Of a DNA stretch of 17,172 nt, positions 6,346 through 12,782 are shown piece by piece. Each line of letters opens with the position of its first letter. Position 1 is the first letter of the stretch. Position numbers and translations under genes: made by a program. The notes under the pieces are model-generated. The model ran no database searches and was not told where the DNA came from. It saw nothing but the letters and a program-made list of their open reading frames with translations. Source of the stretch: a bacterium (GTDB taxonomy: Bacteria; Patescibacteriota; Patescibacteriia; Magasanikbacterales; GWA2-37-8); the NCBI GenBank assembly GCA_021790135.1, contig JAJYIJ010000010.1:1-17172 (forward strand). Reading direction: 5' to 3'.

Positions 6346-7860
6346 TTAATCAAGTTTAGGTCGAAATTGCAAGGCCTCAGCAACATGTGGCAACTGAATT
6401 GCGCTACTCCCAGCCAAATCTGCGATTGTCCGACTTATTTTTAAAATACGATTATAGCCGCGTGCCGAGATATGCATTTGCGTTACCGCTTTCCGCAAAA
6501 GCTCAAGGGACTCGCTATCCAATCGACAAAACTCCCTAATCTCCGCCGGCCGCATCTCACTATTGCAGTGTAGTGGCGTCTTTTGAAAACGCTCGGTCTG
6601 AATCTTGCGCGCCTGTGTTACTCGCTCACGAACCGACTGCGATGCTTCCGCCAATTCAGTCGAGGATAATTTTTCAAATTTCACCCGCGGCACTTCCACG
6701 TGCAAATCGATCCGATCAAGCAAAGGTCCGCTGACTTTTTTACGATACTGCGCGAGCTGCCACGGAGTGCAGGTGCAGGCATGTTCCGGATCGGAGGCAT
6801 ACCCACAGGGGCAGGGATTTTGGCTGGCCACCAGAATAAAACGCGCCGGAAAAACAAGTGTGCCTTGCGCCCGCGAAATAGTAATTATGCCATCCTCAAG
6901 CGGCTGCCGCAAACTTTCAATCACGAACCGCGGAAACTCTGGAAACTCGTCAAGGAACAATACGCCGCGATGCGCGAGAGAAATTTCACCCGGCCTGGGC
7001 ATTCGTCCCCCACCGACTAAAGCAGCTCCGGAAGCAGTATGATGCGGGGATCGAAAAGGACGCGTCTTGATGAACCGATGATTGAGTAAACCGCTGACGG
7101 AATAAATTTTTGTCACTTCCAGCGCTTCTTCCTCTTCAAGAGCCGGTAAAATTGATGGCAACGTTCGGGCCAAAAGCGTTTTCCCTGATCCTGGTGGACC
7201 ACTCATGAGAATGTTATGACTGCCACTAGCCGCAATCTCGAGCGCCCGTTTCGCAAACTCCTGGCCCTTAATGTAGGCCATATCCATTTCATACTGAGCG
7301 GCCTCCGCCTGGCTCCATTCGGACGGCCGAAGAAAGGCGACAATTTCTGCGCTGCCAATTAAATGGTCAACGAGCTGCTTCACGTTTGAAACCGGATAAA
7401 TTATGGGCCCGGTCACCAAACTTGCTTCCAAGGCATCAACCGCCGGGACAAAAATGCGTTTAAGTCCATGCGCCTTGGCGTACAGGCTCAGGGGCAAAAT
7501 ACCATTCACATGTCTGACTGAACCATCAAGGGCCAGCTCTCCGAGAATCAGCGCATCAGAGACGTCAAACTGTAAATCATTACTGAGGGCAATAATACCA
7601 ATTGCCATTGGCAAATCGTACGCTGGACCTTCCTTTGGCGTATCGGCGGGCGCCAAATTGACCAAAATTCGAAAGTTGAATGGATAATTAAAGCCAGAAT
7701 TTTTTAACGCCGAATAAATTCGATCTTTCGCCTCCTTAATGGCCATGTCTGCCAACCCAACAATCGTAAAATTTGTCTGCCCTTTATTTATATCAATCTC
7801 GACCTCAACCGGTAAGCAGTCCAATCCGGAAACTGCTGCTGAATTTAATTTCGTAAACAT
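6346..7860 (-). CDS. comM: YifB/ComM family Mg-chelatase-like AAA+ ATPase
   Basis: The 504-aa protein has the three-part YifB/ComM layout: an N-terminal ChlI-like domain (about 20-140, with KNSGFNYPFNFRILVNLAPAD), an AAA+ core and a C-terminal Mg-chelatase-type domain (about 400-500). Walker A is GPPGSGKT (221-228) and Walker B is VLFLDEF (300-306). RSPHHTASGAALVGGG (270-285) and NPCPCG followed by HACTCTP (348-366) are family hallmarks. In transformable bacteria ComM is a hexameric helicase that promotes branch migration while incoming single-stranded DNA is recombined. That role is known for the family and inferred here. The start is firm: AAAGGAGGG sits just upstream, the clearest Shine-Dalgarno in the window. 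It lies between lspA (35-base gap) and the PBP gene. Confidence 0.95.
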   Translation of the reverse strand: MFTKLNSAAVSGLDCLPVEVEIDINKGQTNFTIVGLADMAIKEAKDRIYSALKNSGFNYPFNFRILVNLAPADTPKEGPAYDLPMAIGIIALSNDLQFDVSDALILGELALDGSVRHVNGILPLSLYAKAHGLKRIFVPAVDALEASLVTGPIIYPVSNVKQLVDHLIGSAEIVAFLRPSEWSQAEAAQYEMDMAYIKGQEFAKRALEIAASGSHNILMSGPPGSGKTLLARTLPSILPALEEEEALEVTKIYSVSGLLNHRFIKTRPFRSPHHTASGAALVGGGRMPRPGEISLAHRGVLFLDEFPEFPRFVIESLRQPLEDGIITISRAQGTLVFPARFILVASQNPCPCGYASDPEHACTCTPWQLAQYRKKVSGPLLDRIDLHVEVPRVKFEKLSSTELAEASQSVRERVTQARKIQTERFQKTPLHCNSEMRPAEIREFCRLDSESLELLRKAVTQMHISARGYNRILKISRTIADLAGSSAIQLPHVAEALQFRPKLD

Positions 7861-7895
7861 AACCCTCCTTTAATGCATCGTGGATAAACGCCAAA

Positions 7896-8348
7896 TTATT
7901 TACCACCAAAAATACAGCGCGGACGTTTCAACGCCAAGAAGTATAACACGAAGCCAGTGATAATCAAAACATCAGCCAAATTAAAAATACTGCTGAATAG
8001 TCGCCAATAATCAACCGTCACGCCATAGGTAATTCGATCAATCAAATTGGATACAGCCCCGACAAAAACTAACCACCATGCCCAGCGCGCCAAGAGTGAA
8101 ATCGAATGAAAATAACGCACTAAATAATAAAGAAGGCCGCCCAAGACGAAAATAGTAAATATAATTACGAAGCTGCTCGGGAACGGCAGGCCGAACGCAA
8201 TTCCACGATTAATGAGAAGTTCCCAGCCAAACTGTCCGCCCAACAGCACTGTGGTATGCCAATGATACAAGGCTTCAAACTTGAGCCAGCGATCAAGGCA
8301 AAATAAAATAACCCCCGTGAAAAAAATAAAAAAGGGGTTATCTTTCAT
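7896..8348 (-). CDS. lspA: Lipoprotein signal peptidase (signal peptidase II)
   Basis: LspA is a membrane aspartyl protease that removes the signal peptide of prolipoproteins after lipid attachment. The 150-aa form has four hydrophobic segments (about 5-18, 58-78, 88-103, 122-140). Family motifs are NRGIAFG (47-53), GAVSNLIDR (97-105, catalytic Asp104) and FNLADVLI (122-129, catalytic Asp126). An upstream ATG at 8399 would add 17 residues, but it overlaps the dksA-like gene. The ATG at 8348 leaves a 20-base gap and begins just before the first membrane helix, so it is preferred. No strong Shine-Dalgarno is visible. Second gene of the dksA-lspA-comM-pbp run. Confidence 0.93.
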   Translation of the reverse strand: MKDNPFFIFFTGVILFCLDRWLKFEALYHWHTTVLLGGQFGWELLINRGIAFGLPFPSSFVIIFTIFVLGGLLYYLVRYFHSISLLARWAWWLVFVGAVSNLIDRITYGVTVDYWRLFSSIFNLADVLIITGFVLYFLALKRPRCIFGGK

Positions 8349-8368
8349 AATGCCGGAATTGCCAGAAA

Positions 8369-8764
8369 TTAGGCTTCCTGGACAATCGTCTTTTTGCAAT
8401 CAACGCATGCGCTGGAAGTTGGACGCGCCAACAAACGTTTTTCACTCATCATTTTGCCACAATATCGACAAATACCGTAGGTTCCCTTGTCCATGCGTGC
8501 CAAAGCAGAATTGACATCACGCAAAGATTTTTCCAAATCGTTTTCGATTCCCATATTCGCTTCATAATCTGCTACCTCCCGAGCATTGTCTTCCTCGGAG
8601 TCACCATAATTAGGGAAAGCAGCGTCACCTTCGCCGGTACCGGCTTTCTGGCGGAGCTCGGCTAATTCATTTGTCAGCCTTTTACGATCTGCTTCTAAAA
8701 TAAGGCGCATCTTTTCCAAAAATTCCGCAGAAACAGCGGTAGACTGTTTACTTTTGGTTGACAT
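8369..8764 (-). CDS. TraR/DksA family zinc-finger protein
   Basis: The 131-aa protein has an N-terminal helical hairpin (about 12-90) with an acidic tip region YGDSEEDNAREVADYE and a C-terminal C4 zinc finger: Cys99, Cys102, Cys120, Cys123 (CRYC ... CVDC). DksA-like proteins insert their coiled coil into the RNA polymerase secondary channel and tune initiation, often with ppGpp. The tip here lacks an exact copy of the E. coli DksA motif, so the precise activity is uncertain. It is the first gene of the minus-strand run with lspA, comM and pbp, and has its own promoter about 30 bases upstream and no Shine-Dalgarno. It could co-regulate the wall/lipoprotein genes simply by sharing their transcript. 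Confidence 0.9.
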   Translation of the reverse strand: MSTKSKQSTAVSAEFLEKMRLILEADRKRLTNELAELRQKAGTGEGDAAFPNYGDSEEDNAREVADYEANMGIENDLEKSLRDVNSALARMDKGTYGICRYCGKMMSEKRLLARPTSSACVDCKKTIVQEA

Positions 8765-8795
8765 ACTAAAGATAATTGTTGGTAAAAACTAGTTT

Positions 8796-8824
8796 AGCAT
8801 ACGCCACACAAACGTAATAGTCAA
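8796..8824 (-). promoter_or_regulatory. Promoter of the dksA-lspA-comM-pbp operon
   Basis: Read on the minus strand, TTGACT (complement of 8819-8824) and TATGCT (complement of 8796-8801) are separated by exactly 17 bases. The predicted transcript starts near 8789, leaving a leader of about 25 nt with no evident Shine-Dalgarno before the ATG at 8764. It sits immediately downstream of the ncRNA terminator, so the operon can be expressed independently of that RNA. Confidence 0.6.
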
Positions 8825-8833
8825 GAGTTAAAT

Positions 8834-8888
8834 AAAAAAAAGACGGCGGGTGTTCCCGTCACAAAGAATGTGTGGATCTCGCGCCGTC
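8834..8888 (-). terminator. Rho-independent terminator of the ncRNA
   Basis: On the minus strand GACGGCG (complement of 8882-8888) pairs with CGCCGTC (complement of 8842-8848), directly followed by eight T (complement of 8834-8841). An inner CACA/TGTG hairpin fills the loop. A second GACGG copy inside the loop offers an alternative pairing. Confidence 0.75.
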
Positions 8889-9161
8889 AAACTACGGGCG
8901 AGAAGCAATTCGTCATAAAGACGAGTTTTGTTCATCCGTCTCCGTAGCCAATAATCAGATCCAACCACTTGATGGTATTTCCCCGGAAACGTTACGGCTA
9001 AAGCCGATTCGACGTTTCTTATGATGGGGTTACCGGACAAGGAGCTGGACTAGTCGCTGCTTTTTTATGTCCCAGAAAGCAACTATCAGTCCGTTCAATC
9101 CTTGTTTTTCTCTTTTCGAGAGGTAGTTGGAAATGTATAAGTTGTTAAATGAACTAACAAC
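8834..9161 (-). ncRNA. Candidate structured non-coding RNA (~330 nt), family unassigned
   Basis: The region lies between a near-consensus promoter (9168-9196) and a T8 terminator (8834-8888). It holds many nested complementary segments, given here as plus coordinates: GTTGTTA/TAACAAC (9141-9147 with 9155-9161) at the predicted 5' end; CTCT/AGAG (9110-9113 with 9119-9122); an 11-bp helix with a 3-base bulge (9047-9057 with 9079-9092); GGTA..CCCC with GGGG..TACC (8974-8984 with 9026-9034) enclosing AAACG/CGTTT and CGGC/GCCG; a helix closing these branches (8961-8968 with 9123-9130, one G-U); CTACGG/CCGTAG (8892-8897 with 8942-8947) enclosing TCGTC/GACGA; and GGATCT/AGATCC (8874-8879 with 8957-8962), which crosses the terminator stem. 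I saw none of the hallmark sequences of RNase P RNA, tmRNA or SRP RNA. A 70-codon frame here needs a TTG start and ends inside the terminator, so I do not call it. Confidence 0.65.
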
Positions 9162-9167
9162 AAAGAT

Positions 9168-9196
9168 ATAATAACATACTTTGATACTTTTGTCAA
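9168..9196 (-). promoter_or_regulatory. Near-consensus promoter of the ncRNA
   Basis: On the minus strand a perfect TTGACA (complement of 9191-9196), a 17-base spacer and TATTAT (complement of 9168-9173) form the strongest promoter in the window. The predicted start at 9161 coincides with the first base of a 7-bp hairpin that would form the RNA's 5' end. Confidence 0.8.
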
Positions 9197-9268
9197 GAGG
9201 GTAGTATTTTACCTTATTTTTATGCTAAAATAAGCCAAAAAATTACTAAAAATCAAAAAATAATTGTC

Positions 9269-9280
9269 TAGACTAGTCTA
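9269..9280. repeat. 12-bp perfect palindrome
   Basis: TAGACTAGTCTA equals its own reverse complement. Its size and position in the gap between divergent transcription units suit a dimeric regulator site, but no regulator is encoded nearby. Confidence 0.4.
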
Positions 9281-9325
9281 AACAAAAAATTGTGTATAAA
9301 AATGAGGTGCTTAAATTGCTTAACT

Positions 9326-9362
9326 AAGCCAAATTTTCAAAAAAATAGCCTTTTTTTGGCTT
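9326..9362. repeat. Inverted repeat AAGCCAAA / TTTGGCTT
   Basis: Eight-base arms at 9326-9333 and 9355-9362 with a T-rich right side. A third, direct copy of AAGCCAAA lies at 9232-9239. It could be a weak plus-strand terminator or a binding site. Confidence 0.4.
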
Positions 9363-9396
9363 CAAAGACCAATTCTATCCACAATTTAATCCACAG

Positions 9397-9420
9397 TTTG
9401 TATAGACTATACTATACAAA
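9397..9420. repeat. 9-bp inverted repeat with 6-base spacer
   Basis: TTTGTATAG (9397-9405) and CTATACAAA (9412-9420) are perfect inverted arms around ACTATA. It directly follows the second DnaA-box-like site. It looks like an operator or part of a melting region. Confidence 0.45.
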
Positions 9421-9478
9421 AATTTAAATGAATTATAAACAAATTTTTTACACCTATCCCTTTACAGTCTAATCACAC

Positions 9479-9572
9479 TGTCATTCCGAATGAATATGAG
9501 GAATATCTGTCGGTTTCGTTTGGCCAACTAGACAGAGATTTCTCCCCCGCCGATGGCGGGGGAGAAATGACA
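9479..9572. repeat. MITE/REP-like palindromic element
   Basis: A 94-bp unit is bounded by TGTCATT (9479-9485) and AATGACA (9566-9572). It contains a perfect 13-bp hairpin, TTTCTCCCCCGCC (9539-9551) with GGCGGGGGAGAAA (9555-9567), around GAT. The GC-rich block stands out from the AT-rich surroundings. The layout matches short non-autonomous intergenic repeats, which usually occur in many copies per genome. No coding potential. Confidence 0.6.
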
Positions 9573-9658
9573 ACTGGTGAAACTCACTATGGGCCCAATT
9601 AATAATGTTAATTAACTCAAAAATAGCCTCTATCGAAATTTATTTACGAAAAATTGTA

Positions 9659-9667
9659 TGATATACT
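9659..9667 (+). promoter_or_regulatory. Extended -10 promoter of the lamin-tail protein gene
   Basis: TG at 9659-9660, one base, then TATACT (9662-9667) form an extended -10 element. No good -35 is visible at the right distance. The predicted start is about 9674, giving a leader of about 24 nt that contains a G-run (9691-9696) as a close-set ribosome-binding site. Confidence 0.45.
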
Positions 9668-9697
9668 AAAACCACTTTATTTTTAAACAAGGGGGGT

Positions 9698-12640
9698 ATG
9701 CAACGTTTTTTTATTTTTCTGCTTGTGGTATTTTCCACCAGCAGTTTTTTATTTACTTCGACAGCCGAAGCAAAAGTACTTATCAGCCAAATTCAAACAG
9801 CAGGCACTTCAGCAACTGACGAATATGTAGAATTATACAATGCCTCCAGCCTGCCCGTCTCCCTTGAAGGCTGGAGTCTAAAAAAACAAACCGCCAACGG
9901 CAATAAAAGCAATCTGGTTGCTACCTTCCCATCTGCCATTATCGCTCCATTCAGTTATTATCTGATTGGGAGTCACGACTATGCACCAACCGACGGTCGG
10001 GAAGCAGACTTGCTCTATTCAAACAGCAGCACTTCTTTGGCGGATAACAACGAAGCCTTGTTATTTGATGCGAACGGCACGCTCGATGATGAAGTCGACT
10101 GGGGAGGCACCAATCAGACGGCGGCGCCAAATACCAACGCCAGTCAAAGCCTTGCTCGTCTTCCCAATGATGAACAAGGCAATAGAACTGACACCGACGA
10201 TAGTTCTCATGATTTTATTGTAAGTGCAAGCGCTCCGCGCAACAGCCAAAGCCCGGCGCGGCCAATTTATTCTTCCGGATCAGAAGCGGCAACGACGACA
10301 ACCCCCGTCGTCACATCAACGTCAGAAAACGTTTCTGAGACAACCACCACTACCGCACAGACAATATCAAACGACTGGAATGCCGTTAAAATCAACGAAT
10401 TCATGCCTGATCCTAAAACCGGAAATGAGTGGATTGAATTATTCAACAACAGTACAAAGGTCATTACTATCTCCGGCGGTTCATTGTGTGACAACCGAAC
10501 CATAACGGATTGCGCTATCGCCACCCTTTCCGGCACGATCGCTCCCAACGATTGGACAGTGATTACTCTTTCCGGAAATCATCTAAATAATGATGGCGAT
10601 AGCGTGCTCTTGAGAAACGACAAAGGCATCGTTGTTGACTCCGTGACATATGCAGGCGATCTCGTGCCGGGCGAAGCTCAAACACTTGCCAGAATCCATG
10701 ATGGCGTCGACACTGATAGCACCAGTGACTGGACGATCACAATGAACGCAACGCCCGGCGCAAGCAACCAAATCGTCTCACCGCCTGCGTCGCCTTCAAC
10801 GAAAAATAAAAACGCCAATAGCAGTCAAAGTGGCGGCCCGGGCGGGCCGATCATCTTTCACCCGCCCGCTCCTTCCGGCACGATTAGCAATGTCCCTTCC
10901 ATCATCATTAATGAGCTATTACCTGACCCAGCTGGTAATGATCTAAACGGAGAATATATTGAATTAAAAAATATTTCCGATCAGAACGTCAACCTGTCCG
11001 GCTGGAAACTGGCCGATGCCAAAAAAAATTATAATTTATCCGGTATACTTGCGCCCGAGGAGCTGCTTTTGCTACCAAGAAATGAAACAAAAATTGTATT
11101 GCCAAACAGCGACGCTGAAGATTTGCAGTTACTTGATCCTTCTGAAACAATTGCGAGCAAAGTCACCTATGACCGCGCTGAAACAAACAATAGCTATAGC
11201 CGGGCAGATGACGGCAGTTGGCAATGGAGCTCTCTGCCAACGCCAGGCGAAGAGAATATCATTGTAAAACCGGATGACGGCAGTATTGTCTGGAAAATTA
11301 ATATTCCGGATTCTGTTGCCCCTCAGGCACAGCGAGTATATAGTGCTGAAGGAACCGCTGACCGACGCGGCGGACGCTTAAATTTCCTGTGGAATTTTGG
11401 AGATGGCCAGGAGGCGACTGGCGTAAGCACTACGCACACCTTTGCCACTTCCGATGCCTACACAATAACGCTTCTGGCAACCAGCACTGAAGGAAGCCGA
11501 GCGGAAAAAGAATTGTCTGTCCTTGTCGCTCCCAATAATGACGGTGCGGGCAGCGTGCTTATCAATGAAATTTATGCCAACCCGGCTGATGCCAGTGAAG
11601 ATGAGTTCATCGAGATTGCCAATGCTGCTTCCACGAGTGTCAACGTTTCTAATTGGAAGCTAGAAACTGCCAAGGGCAGTTCCTTCACCGTCCCAGCTGC
11701 GACTACGCTCGCTCCGAACGGACTCCTGACCTTCTATCACACCGCCACCGGACTAACCTTAAATAACACCAGCGAGCGCATCGATCTTTTTACCAACAAT
11801 GGACAGCTCGTCGATGTTGTTCGCCTGGGAAAAAGTCTCCCCGGCCAAAGCTACGCCTTTGTTAATAATGGGTGGCAGTGGGTTGCACCATCACCCAATG
11901 TTCCAAATGGGAGGGTGGACACCGCCGTTCAAACGGCTGTCACTGCCACCGTTGAAACGAGCGCCGCCACAAAAATAAAAACAATGAACAGCCCACAAAC
12001 TCTGGCAGCTGCAAGAGCCCTGCCAAAAGGGACCGCAATAACCCTCCGCGGCATTGTCTCGGCAGCGCCAGACACATTCGTTAAAAATACTTTTTATTTA
12101 AGTGACACCAGCGGCGGCTTGGCCGTCTATGCGCCAAAGAAAAATTTGCCCTTACTGCCTCTGGGTAGTTCTGTTGAGGTGACGGGGAAAATTGGCACTC
12201 TCAGCAATGCCCCGCGCCTGAATCTAACAGCCGTACCGATCATTTTAAAAAATAGTGCCTCCTTGTCAGCCCAACCTCTTGACCTCGAAGACGTGCAACG
12301 TACGCTTTTTGGCCGTCTCGTAACTGTCCATGGAAACGTCGCCGAAAAGGGCAATAATTATTTTTATCTTGATGACGGCACCGCGCGCGGCATTATTGGT
12401 TTAAAAAGCGGTGCTAGTTTGGACGAAAGCAAAATCGCCTCCGGCCAAACGCTCACGGTCACTGGAATTTTAGAAGAAACCCAAACTGGTTGGGAAATTT
12501 GGCCACGTCAACAAACAGATATTACTTTTCCGCAAAAGAAAAAAGTAGCCACCAGCACACCATCATCTTTTAACCGGATGCTCACAAATTTTGGTTTGGC
12601 GGTAGCAAACGCCATCACAAACTTTCTGCGCGCCATCTGA
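9698..12640 (+). CDS. Secreted multidomain protein: lamin-tail domains, PKD-like domain, OB-folds
   Basis: The 980-aa protein starts with a Sec signal peptide (hydrophobic 3-20, cleavage likely near AEA at 23-25). Lamin-tail-like domains follow at about 27-137, 229-322, 402-520 and 618-735, each recognisable by a VxINE or VLISQ strand, then E-(Y/W/F)-(I/V)-E-(L/I) and a later GW or NW-L strand. Thr/Ser-rich linkers lie at about 193-225 and 360-398. A PKD-like domain with WNFGDG spans about 540-612. Residues about 760-945 contain two OB-fold-like units (TAITLRGIVSAAPDTF..., RLVTVHGNVAEKGNNYFYLDDG), as found in YhcR-type extracellular nucleases, but no nuclease domain is visible. The tail (945-980) is basic then amphipathic. 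It is probably a cell-surface adhesion or nucleic-acid/polysaccharide-binding protein. Monocistronic, ATG preceded by a G-run. Confidence 0.85.
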   Translation: MQRFFIFLLVVFSTSSFLFTSTAEAKVLISQIQTAGTSATDEYVELYNASSLPVSLEGWSLKKQTANGNKSNLVATFPSAIIAPFSYYLIGSHDYAPTDGREADLLYSNSSTSLADNNEALLFDANGTLDDEVDWGGTNQTAAPNTNASQSLARLPNDEQGNRTDTDDSSHDFIVSASAPRNSQSPARPIYSSGSEAATTTTPVVTSTSENVSETTTTTAQTISNDWNAVKINEFMPDPKTGNEWIELFNNSTKVITISGGSLCDNRTITDCAIATLSGTIAPNDWTVITLSGNHLNNDGDSVLLRNDKGIVVDSVTYAGDLVPGEAQTLARIHDGVDTDSTSDWTITMNATPGASNQIVSPPASPSTKNKNANSSQSGGPGGPIIFHPPAPSGTISNVPSIIINELLPDPAGNDLNGEYIELKNISDQNVNLSGWKLADAKKNYNLSGILAPEELLLLPRNETKIVLPNSDAEDLQLLDPSETIASKVTYDRAETNNSYSRADDGSWQWSSLPTPGEENIIVKPDDGSIVWKINIPDSVAPQAQRVYSAEGTADRRGGRLNFLWNFGDGQEATGVSTTHTFATSDAYTITLLATSTEGSRAEKELSVLVAPNNDGAGSVLINEIYANPADASEDEFIEIANAASTSVNVSNWKLETAKGSSFTVPAATTLAPNGLLTFYHTATGLTLNNTSERIDLFTNNGQLVDVVRLGKSLPGQSYAFVNNGWQWVAPSPNVPNGRVDTAVQTAVTATVETSAATKIKTMNSPQTLAAARALPKGTAITLRGIVSAAPDTFVKNTFYLSDTSGGLAVYAPKKNLPLLPLGSSVEVTGKIGTLSNAPRLNLTAVPIILKNSASLSAQPLDLEDVQRTLFGRLVTVHGNVAEKGNNYFYLDDGTARGIIGLKSGASLDESKIASGQTLTVTGILEETQTGWEIWPRQQTDITFPQKKKVATSTPSSFNRMLTNFGLAVANAITNFLRAI

Positions 12641-12696
12641 TCACCCTCAACCGGTTGAAAATATATGCGTTCTATGCTAAGCTGCTCTCTGTAACT

Positions 12697-12782
12697 GGAG
12701 AGATGGCCGAGTGGTTTAAGGCAACAGTCTTGAAAACTGTCGTACCCAAAAGGTACCGTGAGTTCGAATCTCACTCTCTCCG
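12697..12782 (+). tRNA. tRNA-Ser (anticodon TGA)
   Basis: The acceptor stem GGAGAGA (12697-12703) pairs with TCTCTCC (12775-12781), and the discriminator base is G12782. The D-arm contains TGGCCGAGTGG. The anticodon stem ACAGT/ACTGT encloses loop CTTGAAA with TGA at 12731-12733. A long variable arm with GTACC/GGTAC is typical of serine tRNA. The T-arm has GTTCGAATC. CCA is not encoded (GCAT follows). The 3' end overlaps the last codons of the opposite-strand serine recombinase gene and appears to be the integration boundary. Confidence 0.97.

Larger units (their letters stand above)
9230..9440. other. AT-rich stretch with DnaA-box-like 9-mers (possible origin-like DNA)
   Basis: Three sites resemble the DnaA box TTATNCACA: the complement of 9291-9299 reads TTATACACA (full match), 9375-9383 reads CTATCCACA and 9387-9395 reads TAATCCACA (one mismatch each). 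The surrounding sequence is extremely AT-rich. Genes left of it (dksA operon, ncRNA) point left and the large gene to the right points right. dnaA, dnaN or other origin markers are absent. I treat it as a candidate only. Confidence 0.3.

Noticed and set aside
7896..8399. Longer LspA start at 8399
   Set aside because: It would overlap the dksA-like gene by 31 bases and add a charged, non-conserved stretch. The ATG at 8348 fits the family.
8828..9040. 70-codon minus-strand frame inside the ncRNA region
   Set aside because: It needs a TTG start without a ribosome-binding site, its last codons are the terminator stem and T-run, and the whole span is densely self-complementary. An RNA explains it better.
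9230..9440. CRISPR-like array
   Set aside because: The repeats here (AAGCCAAA copies, palindromes) are short and irregularly spaced with no regular spacer units. No cas gene is present anywhere in the window.
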